Shown here in pieces: positions 25,223 through 37,033 of a stretch of 46,841 nucleotides of DNA. The notes under the pieces are model-generated. The model was not told the DNA's origin. It was given only the letters and a program-made list of their open reading frames with translations, and searched no databases. Within the stretch, counting starts at the first letter, position 1, and every line of letters starts with the position of its first letter. The position numbers and the translations under genes were made by a program. Source of the stretch: Bacillota bacterium (GTDB lineage Bacteria; Bacillota; Bacilli; Alicyclobacillales; SLC66); assembly GCA_021821085.1 (NCBI GenBank), contig JAKACV010000020.1, forward strand, positions 1-46,841. Reading direction: 5' to 3'.

Positions 25223-25377
25223 TCAGATCCCATCCCTTCGAAGCGAGCACATGCACCCGATTTGCAATCTTTTCTGTAATCATACTCACAATTGCGCTCA
25301 GATGCTAGTGGAAAATACACGAATTGTGCCAGGATATCACCTGAATTGGGCAGATATGCGGGTAGAATGTGCTGCAT

Positions 25378-28437
<3,060 letters not shown>

Positions 28438-28445
<8 letters not shown>

Positions 28446-28722
28446 AGTTGGCTTCGTCCATGCGTTGCAAAAATTGGGTTAAACCTTGAATACGTTGCTC
28501 TGCTTTACGCTTGGCGGGAAATAATTCAATGATTTTCGTAGCATTTTCTTCAAAAAAGAAAGTGACTGCACGTTGTTCTAAACGTACCATTTGCGCTTCC
28601 CATAGACTGAGTAGCATTTGAATACGCTGTTCTCTCTGTTTGCGCATGGTCACAAATGGATCGGTTGTGGTACCCTTTTTATAGTTGCTCCCTTCCCCAT
28701 CACGTTCTCGCACGGCCATCAC
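28438..28722 (-). CDS. Small charged helical protein, helicase operon
   Basis: The protein has 94 aa from GTG 28722 (or 93 from the next ATG), rich in charged residues and predicted as alpha-helical, with repeated QR and EQR spacing that could form a coiled coil (RKQREQRIQMLLSLWEAQ, KRKAEQRIQGL). AAGGAG lies 6 nt before the GTG. It overlaps the helicase start by 8 nt, so translation is probably coupled. I do not recognise a family. Possible roles include helicase partner or loader, but nothing in the sequence proves this. Confidence 0.7.
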
Positions 28723-28736
28723 GTATTACTCCTTTA

Positions 28737-29000
28737 TTATTCGATGGTTGCCTGTTCAAACTGTATCATGCGATCTTGCCATTGATTTACGAATTGTGCG
28801 AGTTCGGATGCAAATTCCTTTTCGATTTTTTGTTGCTGTATCAATTGTGCAATCCCTTGAACGTCTTCTGCACGGAATAGTCGCATGACCTGCTCGACAA
28901 GTTGATCTTCATCGGGTCGTGCTGCAGCCACCTCTTTAGCGCATTCCTGAAGTAATTCCATTGTGGATTGAATTCCGTGTGACAAAGTATAATTCAACAA
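28737..29000 (-). CDS. Small helical protein of unknown function, helicase operon
   Basis: The likely start is TTG 29000, 9 nt after AGGAGG, giving 87 aa. A further in-frame extension to 29042 has no ribosome site. The product is alpha-helical and acidic/glutamine-rich (LIQQQKIEKEFASELAQFVNQ). The ribosome site overlaps the end of the SprT-like gene, and the next gene follows after 14 nt. No family is recognised. Confidence 0.65.
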   Translation of the reverse strand: MLNYTLSHGIQSTMELLQECAKEVAAARPDEDQLVEQVMRLFRAEDVQGIAQLIQQQKIEKEFASELAQFVNQWQDRMIQFEQATIE

Positions 29001-29014
29001 AAAAATCTTCCTCC

Positions 29015-29524
29015 TTAAGTGTGTAATGACATTCGATCGCAAATGAATTGAAGTTTGCTCTTACAACGACCACAAACATAACGGGCAAGGTTAAGTTTGC
29101 GTCGTCTCATATAGTGTGTTTCACAGTGTGTACACACATATTCGTAGCGAATCGGCAAATTCCTCTTTATTGTCGTAGATTCTGCATATCTGGGAGCACC
29201 AACTTTTGCTAATAAGTGCTTAAAGTCCGCATCACCGTGTCGATATCCTTTACTTGCTAGATGAAGATGATAATGGCACAGCTCATGCCGAATCGTTCCA
29301 AGTAAACCTTGATAACCAACAACCTCCATGTAGTGCGGATTAAACTCAAGGTCGTGTGTCGAAAGGAGGTAGCGCCCACCTGATGTCCGCAGTCGTGAAT
29401 TAAAACGGCACCGATGTTGAAAAACAAGGCCAAAATCTTCTAATGATACTTTTACTACAAGTTGGCGTAAATCTTCTTCTGTTCTAGGAAGAGTAGTGAA
29501 TGCAGAAAATCCACATGATCGCAT
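29015..29524 (-). CDS. SprT-like zinc metalloprotein
   Basis: The SprT fold has the gluzincin-type HExxH (HELCHYHLH) for metal binding and a C-terminal zinc ribbon (CTHCETHYMRRRKLNLARY then CGRCKSKL). Bacillus YdcK/SprT-like proteins share this plan. Eukaryotic relatives (Spartan) digest DNA-protein crosslinks. I start at ATG 29524 with AAGGAG 6 nt upstream, giving 169 aa; a longer frame to 29584 would overlap the divergent promoter. It heads the operon with two small genes, the helicase and ccpA. A role in DNA-protein crosslink handling is inference from the co-operonic helicase. Confidence 0.85.
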   Translation of the reverse strand: MRSCGFSAFTTLPRTEEDLRQLVVKVSLEDFGLVFQHRCRFNSRLRTSGGRYLLSTHDLEFNPHYMEVVGYQGLLGTIRHELCHYHLHLASKGYRHGDADFKHLLAKVGAPRYAESTTIKRNLPIRYEYVCTHCETHYMRRRKLNLARYVCGRCKSKLQFICDRMSLHT

Positions 29525-29534
29525 GTTAGGCTCC

Positions 29535-29565
29535 TTGCAAGAAAGGTTCCCTTTCATGGTACAAT
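29535..29565 (+). promoter_or_regulatory. Possible extended -10 promoter of the metallophosphoesterase gene
   Basis: TTGCAA (29535-29540) and TACAAT (29560-29565) are 19 nt apart, and TGG before the -10 gives an extended -10. Transcription would begin near 29572, after the first ATG of the downstream frame. Confidence 0.45.
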
Positions 29566-29568
29566 TGA

Positions 29569-30285
29569 ATGCAGAAGGGGGCAAGTCTTATTCGGATCTT
29601 TGCGATTGCAGATTTACATTTGTCTTTTGGCGTCGATAAACCAATGTCAATTTTCGGACAAAAATGGGAACATTACGAAGAACGATTATCCACAATTTGG
29701 AATCAGTTGATTCATCCTGATGACGTTGTATTAATTGCGGGTGACATCTCTTGGGCCATGCGTGAGTCTGAAGTCATTCCTGACATGGCTTACCTCTCGA
29801 CGTTATCCGGTAAAAAGGTGCTACTAAAGGGCAATCACGACTATTGGTGGAGTACAAAAAAGAAAGTGCAAGAACTAGCTGGACAAAATGTCGGTGTATT
29901 GCAAACAAATGCAATTGAATTTCCTCTTTTTACCGTGGTAGGTACCCGAGGATGGGATCTTCCTTCCACCACACATGATACTGACGAGGAAAGGAAGATT
30001 TTCCAACGTGAGGTTGAGCGTCTACGCATATCATTGGAAGCGGGCGCAAAAAGCAAAAAGCCACTGATTGCGATGATGCATTATCCACCTATGTCGAATA
30101 TCGACATAGGAACGCCGTTTACCACTTTACTTGAACAATATCGTGTAGAGTTCTGTGTATATGGACATCTACATGGACATGCGCATCGACTCCGTATCGA
30201 AGGGGATATCCGTGGCGTTCAGTATCATTTTGTCGCAGCAGATTATTTAAACTTTCGTCCTAAGGAAATCCTATTGCTGCATTAG
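29569..30285 (+). CDS. Calcineurin-like metallophosphoesterase
   Basis: The protein has the five metal-site motifs of the family: [24 protein letters not shown] and YGHLHGHAH. The substrate is unknown; members act on phosphoesters from nucleotides to lipids. The frame opens at ATG 29569, but this codon has no ribosome site and lies only 4 nt after a candidate -10 box. AAGGGGG (29575-29581) sits 8 nt before an ATT codon at 29590 that would give the usual [11 protein letters not shown] start. The real start is thus uncertain. The 3' end overlaps folE convergently by 15 bp. Confidence 0.88.
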   Translation: MQKGASLIRIFAIADLHLSFGVDKPMSIFGQKWEHYEERLSTIWNQLIHPDDVVLIAGDISWAMRESEVIPDMAYLSTLSGKKVLLKGNHDYWWSTKKKVQELAGQNVGVLQTNAIEFPLFTVVGTRGWDLPSTTHDTDEERKIFQREVERLRISLEAGAKSKKPLIAMMHYPPMSNIDIGTPFTTLLEQYRVEFCVYGHLHGHAHRLRIEGDIRGVQYHFVAADYLNFRPKEILLLH

Positions 30286-30837
30286 GTCAAAGATTTCTTT
30301 TCGTATGATCGGATCGGTGGCTAAAATGCCGCGAACCGCCGTCGTAAGCGTTTTGGTTCCCGGTTTGTTGACACCTCGCATAGCCATACACATGTGCTCA
30401 GCTTCCACCATCACAGCGACGCCAACAGGATCTAAGCGATCAACAAGTGCATTTGCAATCGTCGAAGTTAAACGCTCCTGTAGTTGTGGGCGACGTGCCG
30501 CGGATTCTACAAGACGCGCTAATTTCGATAATCCGGTGATGCGTGAGCCTTGCGGAATATACGCCACATGTGCATGTCCAAAAAACGGGACAAGATGGTG
30601 TTCACACATACTGTAGAACGTAATGTCTTTAACGAGAACCACCTCGTTGTGATCCTCGTTAAAAATCGTGAGCAGCTGATCTCTTGGATCGTTTTGCAGG
30701 CCAGAGAAAACTTCACCGTACATCCGGGCCACGCGTGCTGGAGTATCAAGTAGTCCTTCTCGGTTTGGATCTTCTCCAATTGCTTCTAAAATCATTTTAA
30801 CGGCTATTTCGATTTTTTGATGGTCAAAGTCACTCAT
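30271..30837 (-). CDS. folE: GTP cyclohydrolase I
   Basis: FolE converts GTP to dihydroneopterin triphosphate, the first step of folate synthesis. Zinc-binding blocks [14 protein letters not shown] and EHMCMAMRG, and the [10 protein letters not shown] and RPQLQERLT segments, are all present. I start at ATG 30837 (188 aa) because GGAGAG lies 7 nt upstream; the longer frame to 30861 would run through this site. In Bacillus folE lies directly upstream of mtrB, but here it is some 25 kb away. Confidence 0.95.
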   Translation of the reverse strand: MSDFDHQKIEIAVKMILEAIGEDPNREGLLDTPARVARMYGEVFSGLQNDPRDQLLTIFNEDHNEVVLVKDITFYSMCEHHLVPFFGHAHVAYIPQGSRITGLSKLARLVESAARRPQLQERLTSTIANALVDRLDPVGVAVMVEAEHMCMAMRGVNKPGTKTLTTAVRGILATDPIIRKEIFDLMQQ

Positions 30838-30917
30838 GTAATCACTCTCCATAATCGCCAATATACCATTATTGCCAAGGTTATGGAAAGTTGAACGATG
30901 GAGTTCGTCTTAATGAC

Positions 30918-31640
30918 TTATTTTAGTGCCTGAATGACTGCGAAATTCAACCATTTGGCATACTTTTGCATGACTATTTGATTTTGATTCATGATGGTGT
31001 ACACGTCGTTTGTGTAAGCGTCTTTGTCTGTTAATATCGGTGACATGTGGTCCGGTTCCTGGTCAAACACCGGGCTATTCGGTACCGGCCCAGACCGGAT
31101 GATCCGAACGGAGTGAAATCCAGCCTTGTGATAATAATCCTTCCACTGAGACATAGTCGGCACACATTCAGCGCCATAGGTCTCGTGGAATGCCTGAAAA
31201 ACATCTGCTGGCAGAGGAGAATTCGCACACATTTCCACATTAATAACGAACCCTTTTGGTTTAAGTACCCGCTGATATTCGTTGAGAAGGCTATCTAGGT
31301 CATTAAACACAGTGACCGATTCAGCAACGACAACATCGAAGAGGGCGTCGGTAAATGGTAGGCGACTCCCCCGAACTAATGAAAATTGAATAGGAAGATC
31401 TAACGTGGCCGCACGTTGATGTGCTTTCGCAATCATTTTTTCATTGCGGTCTACTCCAACTACGTTGCAATTGAAATGCTGTTGCAGAGCGCAGGCTGTT
31501 CGTCCAGTGCCGCAACCTACTTCAAGTATTTTTGCGTTCTTTTGAATTTCAATTTGTTTCATCCATTCACGTGTAATTGAGAATCCTCCAGGATGAGCAC
31601 TTCCCATACCTAGTGCAGCTATTGCTTCGTGATAGTCCAT
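30918..31640 (-). CDS. SAM-dependent methyltransferase, class I
   Basis: The 240-aa protein has the class I fold: motif I ILEVGCGTGRTAC, acidic VVGVDRN, and the post-motif block LFDVVVAESVTVFND. The last part resembles small-molecule methyltransferases of the UbiE/arsenite-type superfamily, but no substrate is evident. GGAGG is 9 nt before ATG 31640; the open frame continues to 31685 without a better site. It is divergent from the small gene at 31761. Confidence 0.8.
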   Translation of the reverse strand: MDYHEAIAALGMGSAHPGGFSITREWMKQIEIQKNAKILEVGCGTGRTACALQQHFNCNVVGVDRNEKMIAKAHQRAATLDLPIQFSLVRGSRLPFTDALFDVVVAESVTVFNDLDSLLNEYQRVLKPKGFVINVEMCANSPLPADVFQAFHETYGAECVPTMSQWKDYYHKAGFHSVRIIRSGPVPNSPVFDQEPDHMSPILTDKDAYTNDVYTIMNQNQIVMQKYAKWLNFAVIQALK

Positions 31641-31712
31641 TTCGCGGTTCCTCCAATCTGCCACTGTTATCCTACGCTCCAGCACCTTAGTTCGTTCATT
31701 TTAAAAGTAAGG

Positions 31713-31741
31713 TTGTTTCAAGAATCGTCGCGCAGTATAGT
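31713..31741 (+). promoter_or_regulatory. Sigma-A type promoter of the 31761 gene
   Basis: TTGTTT (31713-31718) and TATAGT (31736-31741) are 17 nt apart. The predicted start lies about 13 nt before the ATG, and AAGGAGG falls in between. Confidence 0.55.
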
Positions 31742-31760
31742 GTCACAAGGAGGTTTTGTG

Positions 31761-32132
31761 ATGCAAAAAAAGCGGAAGTCAAAGCAGCAGGGTCTATTTC
31801 ATGCCTATGTGATTCATGTCGAGCACGAACATGACTTTTACTATATTCCCGAGGGAATTTGTATTATCGGGGAAGATTTTCATTATACGATCTATTCCTT
31901 AGACTCTCTTCATAATTTTTTGTGGGCCGCTATTTTAAAACATTCTTTAGGTGAGTTGCTTGGTGACGGTGTCTTGTTCCGTGGTGCACAAGTAAAATTG
32001 GAAGATTTAATGCCTTTTATTGTGTCACATGCATTGGAGGATGCATCAGTTGAAGAACTTCTTGCACATTTGTATCAGACTGATCCGAATCGAAATCATT
32101 TCTTAGCTCGCCAGATAGAAAAACGATGGTAA
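31761..32132 (+). CDS. Hypothetical protein, 123 aa
   Basis: AAGGAGG lies 7 nt before ATG 31761, and the gene ends at a strong bidirectional terminator, so it is a single transcription unit. The N-terminus is basic (MQKKRKSKQQG), and the rest has a mixed alpha/beta pattern (HAYVIHVEHEHDFYYIPEG, ILKHSLGELLGDGVLFRG). No domain, membrane segment or cysteine pair is recognised. The coding frame extends upstream to 31629 but the evidence favours 31761. Confidence 0.65.
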   Translation: MQKKRKSKQQGLFHAYVIHVEHEHDFYYIPEGICIIGEDFHYTIYSLDSLHNFLWAAILKHSLGELLGDGVLFRGAQVKLEDLMPFIVSHALEDASVEELLAHLYQTDPNRNHFLARQIEKRW

Positions 32133-32160
32133 GTATCCTATGCGATTTTGGCCACAATAA

Positions 32161-32205
32161 ATAGGGCACGCTACGCTCGTGAAGTCGAGTCGTAGCGTGC
32201 CCTAT
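32161..32205. terminator. Bidirectional terminator between the 31761 gene and gltB
   Basis: ATAGGGCACGCTACG pairs perfectly with CGTAGCGTGCCCTAT, with a further CTCG/CGAG inside. The two flanking genes converge on it, and it is 26 nt from the gltB stop codon. The U-runs are short on both sides. Confidence 0.75.
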
Positions 32206-32230
32206 AAGATTCATGTTGGTACGTGCCGTA

Positions 32231-35200
32231 TCATTCGGTCGCGATGTCTTGCTCCGTTTGTGCGGAACCAGGTCGAACCATAGCAAAATGTTCCTGTGGA
32301 CTGCTCACTAGTAATTGTAGTCGCTCCGCTTCTCGCTGTTGTCCAGAGCGGACGAGTTCCTTTTGATAGATGGAAAGAAGTTCTTGTACATCTTGGATTC
32401 CGGATGCATCGAGTGCGGTCAAAGTTACCTTTGCGCCCTTTGCTAATCTGCGTTTTAGCGCTTCTACAGTGAGTCCCATTGCAGGATTCACTCGCAGATA
32501 GACGACACCACCAGTCATTCCAGAACACATCCACGGACCTGGATTTCCCAATATAAGTGCACGTCCACCAGTCATATATTCAAAGGCAAAACCTTTAATA
32601 TTTGACCGTAGAGAAAGTCCACCGCGCGAATCATCAAGTGGTGAGGTTACTTCCCCGCCGATGATTAGATCAGCACCCGACAGCCGAATTCCAGCGCGTG
32701 AGTCTGCATCCCCTTGAACAATAAACAAACCGTGTTGTGCCCCGTAAGCGAGCCCTTTGCCGACTGAGCCACCAATTCGCTGTCCGTAACGGTTTACGCC
32801 TTTTAAGATAACAATCTTTCCACCCATTGTTCCTTTGCCGACGCCATCTTGAGCGCCCCCTTCTACACGCAAATGGACGCCGCGTGCGTTGTATGCCCCA
32901 AAGCCGTTGCCTGCAATTGAACCGCTCAACAGTTTGATAGACGCCTTATCCAGACCTTTTTTGCGATCTCGAATTTCTCTTCGCACAACTGAACCCGATA
33001 GCATGCCTCCTATGACGCGTTCAGGTGATTGGACTCGTGTCGCTCCAAATTGCAGAGCTTCACTTCCTACAGCCATTGCCGATACGGCTTGTTCACCCAG
33101 TTGTGCGGTGATTGAATGCACATCTACACTACTTGTTCGAGGTGATTTCCAGGTATATATATATTGGGCCGATTGATGGCGTACAAGTAGGTCGTCAAGA
33201 TGAATTCGTTCAAGCTCTCGAGTCTGTTCAAGGAGTTCGGAGTGACCAACAAGATCTTGCAATAATGTTGCACCTAATTTTGCCACGACTACTCGTGTCT
33301 CGTTCGCTAATTCAGTGAAGAAATGTGATAATTGCGCCACGGCAATTTCTAGATTGCGTGGAGCAAAAGCTTTTAACCCATGTTCTGTCGCTTGTTGAAT
33401 CGTTTCAATTTGCGTCGCAATCCCGACATGACAAGTATCCATATGACAGGCTCGACAACTCGTACAACCAATCGCTACCATGGCCATTGTTCCAAATCCA
33501 ACGCGATTTGCTCCTAGTAGCACCATTTTAACGATGTCTAATCCCGTTTTCATACCGCCGTCACACCAGAGTTCAACCACGTCGCGTAAACCAGATTCAA
33601 GCAATGCTTCGTGTGCCAATTTCACACCGATTTCGATGGGTAAACCCACATGTTTAAGAGCATGTGCACGCGCTGCACCTGTCCCCCCATCAAAACCACT
33701 GAGGGTGATAATGTCGGCCCCAGCCTTGGCGATTCCGACGGCAATCGTACCAACGCCGGTCACCACAGGAATTTTCACAGAGACTTTAGCGCGTGGATTC
33801 ACGATTTTCAATTCGTCAATCATTTGGGCAAGATCTTCAATTGAGTAGATGTCGTGATTATTTGAAGGTGAAATAAGATCTGTTCCCTGTCGCGCATTAC
33901 GTGCATTTGCTACTTTTTGTGAAACTTTTGAACCAGGCAAATGCCCACCTTCACCAGGTTTTGCCCCCTGTCCAATCTTAATCTCTAAGAGATCGACTGA
34001 GTTGCACAATTCGGCGTTTACACCAAATCTACCGGATGCAATTTGATGACCGCGATTTTTAGCATATTTGCCAATCATGTCTTTAATCTCACCGCCTTCA
34101 CCGTTCAGTGAAAGCATATCAAGCTCTGTCGCGGCAATCGCATAGGCGCGAAATGCTGTTTCGTTTTGGGAACCAAATGACATGGAACTAATAACGAATG
34201 GGAGAGCGTGTTCACCTATGGATAAGTCTACCTGTTCCGGCGCCACTTGTTCAGGTTGTGTCTTGAAATCTAATAAATGACGTAAGGAAATTGGTTGCTT
34301 TCTCTCTAGTTCCTGTAATTTTTTGCTGTATTCTTCGTACGGAATATTCCCCGCAGCTGCATCTCCCGCTGCCTTCCAAATTCTTGGCCAAAGTTGATAT
34401 GGACGCGTTGCAGAACTTTTGCCTTCGCGAAGCAGAGTCGCTCGTTGGCGAGTTGCTGTCAGAAGCGCTGAGAACCCACTGAACGTCGCGCTACTGTCGA
34501 AAAATGATTTAATCTCCAGTAGCTCTGCGACTTCCTTGGACAATCCGATGGCGCTAAATAATCGGTCATATCCACGAACTTCGTGAATGCCAAGTGTGGA
34601 GAGCACTTTTTCAAGTCCTTTTGTCGAAGCCTGATAGGCATTTTCAATACCTTTCCAAGCGTCGATGCTATAGGCGCTAGCAAAATACAGGTAGGGACAC
34701 ACCGCATCCGCACCAAGTCCGATCATTATAACGAGGTCATGTAAGTTTCGAATCGCACCAGATCTTAGAATGAGGCTACTATTTCGGCGTGCGTTAGATC
34801 CATCTGGCAATTTGTAGTTGCGCAAAGCGATATGTGCCATACTGATTGCAAGGGCAGGATCGACAAATGTATTGTCGTCTGCAAATGCTAACTGATCGTC
34901 CAAAATAATTAAACTGGCCTGTTCATTTGCCGCTGCAATAACTTCCTCACGAAGTCGCTGTAGCGCTTCTTCCAATGTTTCTCCCGCTTCGACTCGCGGA
35001 TAAATTTCCACAACATCACCAGGTTTGCCCGAAAAATAGCGCAAAACGTCTTCGAATAGTTGAGTGCCAAGCTTATGCGCTAATGTGCGGTAACGATCAG
35101 CCTCTTCGAGTTGATGTCCGCCAAGCAAAATGGGACTTTGTAGTTCCAGTCGTAACGACTTATAGTCTGTCTCTGAAACAGTCGGTCGTTTTCCTAAAAC

Positions 35201-36757
35201 TACCCGGGTGGAGAAGTGTTCAATTTCCCGTTCACGATCAATTGCGGGATTTGTGACAACCGCAACCATTTCTTTGATGTAATCTGAAATATTTTGTTGA
35301 CGTTCAGAAAGAATGGCGAGTGGTCCATCAAACCCTAATGAACGAATCGGTTCTTGTCCTGTCGTTGCATGATGCTCTAAAATTCTCACATCATCGACAT
35401 CCCAACCAAATGCCCCCATCAGTGCTTCTCGACTTTTCTCCTGGATTCGTTGTGGTGTTAAGTGAACCTCGCCAAACACAGGGGGTCCTCCAAATGCAAT
35501 GGCGTGCCGATATCCTTCAAAATGATAGCGTTGCTTCATCCGCTCATAGGCCAATTGTTGTGCTTCATGATAGGAATAGGTAATCGTTGGTGAAGATTCA
35601 TGTACCTCCAGATAAACCTTTTCTCCAGGACTGAGCGGGCGTGGATCGTGAATCATCTCTGACAGTGGAACAATGCCTTGTTCTGAACTGAAAATCATAC
35701 TTGATTCTGTTTCAACCATCCACAGAGGTCGTAAACCTAATGCGTCTACAGAAAAAATCGCCTCATCACCTGAGCGCGCGATAATTGCTGCTGGTCCTTG
35801 TGCAAAAGGACCAAAAATAGAGCGCATAAACATATAGAGATCTTGTAAGTGCGGTGGCATATGTTTTATTTCATGAATAATAGGTGGGAACACCAATTCC
35901 AAAGCTTCAAGTAACGTAAAACCATAGCGGCGACAGAGTCCTTCTATGGCTCGGTTGAGATCTTGTGAGTCGGAACCACCAAGTGTTGTGGGGATATTTA
36001 ACATTCGCATTTCTTCGCGTAAACGATATATGGTATTCAACTCACCGTTGTGTCCCAATAGAGAGAACGGTTGAACGCGTTCAGATGATGTCGCTGTATT
36101 TGTCGAATAACGATTATGTCCAAGTGTAATTCTGCTTTTCATTTCTTTGTGTAAAAAATCATTGTAGTATTTTTGTAAAGTAAGGCTATCGCCACGCACT
36201 TTATATACAACGGAATGATTAGAAAGAGAAGCTACGTGTGCGATATTAGTTTCTTCAATAGTTAATTCCAATTCAAAACAGGCTCTTTTAATAGTACTTT
36301 CGTTGTCGAATTGCTCCGACCATAATGCTGCTTGGATAAAATGTAGACCTTCAGATGCACCACCTGGTCCAAGTACATGTGGATTGACTGCATCAGTTAC
36401 GACAGTCATTATCGAAAAACCCGCTTCGGTAGCTAACTGACGTAACGAATGTTCAAACTGAGAAAGAGGCTGGCCTACGTGGTTGGATAAGATAAAATGT
36501 CCAACTACAAATCGGGGGTCGTACGCATCATCAGGTGCTTTCCCATTCTTGGTTAAATGATCTGCCCAAATTCCACGTGGAAGATCGATGAGAACGCCAC
36601 ATCCATCCCCCTCATTTTCAACAAAACCAGCACGGTGATGCATTTGATGTAACGCGTGCAAGACGTGATCAACGTTTTCTCTAGAGGCGTATGACGCTTT
36701 TTCCACCCAAGCTACGATTCCACACGCATCGTGTTCTTCTCTCTCTAAAAATGCCAT
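32231..36757 (-). CDS. gltB: Glutamate synthase large subunit
   Basis: This enzyme makes two glutamates from glutamine and 2-oxoglutarate. Starting at ATG 36757 (GGGAGG 10 nt upstream) it has 1508 aa. The class II glutaminase domain follows a short propeptide, with the nucleophile at Cys12 in EHDACGIVAW. The FMN domain has SGFDGGTGAARAH. The 3Fe-4S cysteines are in GCTSCRACHMDTCHVGIATQ. The GXGXG domain lies near the C-terminus (GGSVGKGLAYGAQHGLF). No gltD-type small subunit is adjacent, so electrons must come from elsewhere. A ykkC-type riboswitch and terminator precede it. Confidence 0.94.
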   Translation of the reverse strand: MAFLEREEHDACGIVAWVEKASYASRENVDHVLHALHQMHHRAGFVENEGDGCGVLIDLPRGIWADHLTKNGKAPDDAYDPRFVVGHFILSNHVGQPLSQFEHSLRQLATEAGFSIMTVVTDAVNPHVLGPGGASEGLHFIQAALWSEQFDNESTIKRACFELELTIEETNIAHVASLSNHSVVYKVRGDSLTLQKYYNDFLHKEMKSRITLGHNRYSTNTATSSERVQPFSLLGHNGELNTIYRLREEMRMLNIPTTLGGSDSQDLNRAIEGLCRRYGFTLLEALELVFPPIIHEIKHMPPHLQDLYMFMRSIFGPFAQGPAAIIARSGDEAIFSVDALGLRPLWMVETESSMIFSSEQGIVPLSEMIHDPRPLSPGEKVYLEVHESSPTITYSYHEAQQLAYERMKQRYHFEGYRHAIAFGGPPVFGEVHLTPQRIQEKSREALMGAFGWDVDDVRILEHHATTGQEPIRSLGFDGPLAILSERQQNISDYIKEMVAVVTNPAIDREREIEHFSTRVVLGKRPTVSETDYKSLRLELQSPILLGGHQLEEADRYRTLAHKLGTQLFEDVLRYFSGKPGDVVEIYPRVEAGETLEEALQRLREEVIAAANEQASLIILDDQLAFADDNTFVDPALAISMAHIALRNYKLPDGSNARRNSSLILRSGAIRNLHDLVIMIGLGADAVCPYLYFASAYSIDAWKGIENAYQASTKGLEKVLSTLGIHEVRGYDRLFSAIGLSKEVAELLEIKSFFDSSATFSGFSALLTATRQRATLLREGKSSATRPYQLWPRIWKAAGDAAAGNIPYEEYSKKLQELERKQPISLRHLLDFKTQPEQVAPEQVDLSIGEHALPFVISSMSFGSQNETAFRAYAIAATELDMLSLNGEGGEIKDMIGKYAKNRGHQIASGRFGVNAELCNSVDLLEIKIGQGAKPGEGGHLPGSKVSQKVANARNARQGTDLISPSNNHDIYSIEDLAQMIDELKIVNPRAKVSVKIPVVTGVGTIAVGIAKAGADIITLSGFDGGTGAARAHALKHVGLPIEIGVKLAHEALLESGLRDVVELWCDGGMKTGLDIVKMVLLGANRVGFGTMAMVAIGCTSCRACHMDTCHVGIATQIETIQQATEHGLKAFAPRNLEIAVAQLSHFFTELANETRVVVAKLGATLLQDLVGHSELLEQTRELERIHLDDLLVRHQSAQYIYTWKSPRTSSVDVHSITAQLGEQAVSAMAVGSEALQFGATRVQSPERVIGGMLSGSVVRREIRDRKKGLDKASIKLLSGSIAGNGFGAYNARGVHLRVEGGAQDGVGKGTMGGKIVILKGVNRYGQRIGGSVGKGLAYGAQHGLFIVQGDADSRAGIRLSGADLIIGGEVTSPLDDSRGGLSLRSNIKGFAFEYMTGGRALILGNPGPWMCSGMTGGVVYLRVNPAMGLTVEALKRRLAKGAKVTLTALDASGIQDVQELLSIYQKELVRSGQQREAERLQLLVSSPQEHFAMVRPGSAQTEQDIATE

Positions 36758-36790
36758 CGTCTCCATTCCTCCCAAAACTCTCTCTTATAT

Positions 36791-36835
36791 ACAACAAAAC
36801 GGGGAGATCCCCCAAGAAGTCAGGGAACCTCTCCG
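36791..36835 (-). terminator. Riboswitch expression-platform terminator
   Basis: On the minus strand CGGAGAG (36829-36835) pairs with CTCCCCG (36800-36806), with an inner UCCC/GGGGA, and then U-rich GTTTTGTTGT (36791-36800). The 5' arm is also the conserved end of the aptamer, so ligand binding and termination should exclude each other (an ON switch). Confidence 0.6.
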
Positions 36836-36957
36836 CTGAGTTTTTTATCCTCACGGTGTGCCGCATTAGCGCATGGCCTGCACCGCTTGGTCCTGTCTTG
36901 CACATGAACAAGGCAAGCCGGATCCCTAGGTGCACTTCCTCTGTAGTTCAGAGTATA
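36827..36957 (-). ncRNA. ykkC-family riboswitch, subtype 2 (ppGpp or PRPP type)
   Basis: On the minus strand three conserved blocks occur in the correct order: CCTAGGGATCCG (36919-36930), GGACCAAGCGGTGCAGGC (36876-36893), and ACACCGTGAGGATAAAA (36843-36859) followed by a CGGAGAGG end. The GGACCAAGCGGTGCAGG form is the subtype 2 version, distinct from the GGTCCGAGAG guanidine-I form. As I recall it, subtype 2a RNAs bind ppGpp and occur upstream of amino-acid and glutamate synthase genes, while subtype 2b binds PRPP at purine genes. The gltB context favours ppGpp. It lies within 100 nt of the gltB start codon. Confidence 0.78.
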
Positions 36958-37033
36958 TCTGTGAATGCATAATAATGCAACGATTTTGTGTTCGTATTCG
37001 TCTAATAGAACTTGCCGAATTCACTATGGAGCG

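Noticed and set aside
36681-36972. ORFs on both strands across the gltB leader
   Set aside because: They fall in the riboswitch and terminator, with no ribosome sites.
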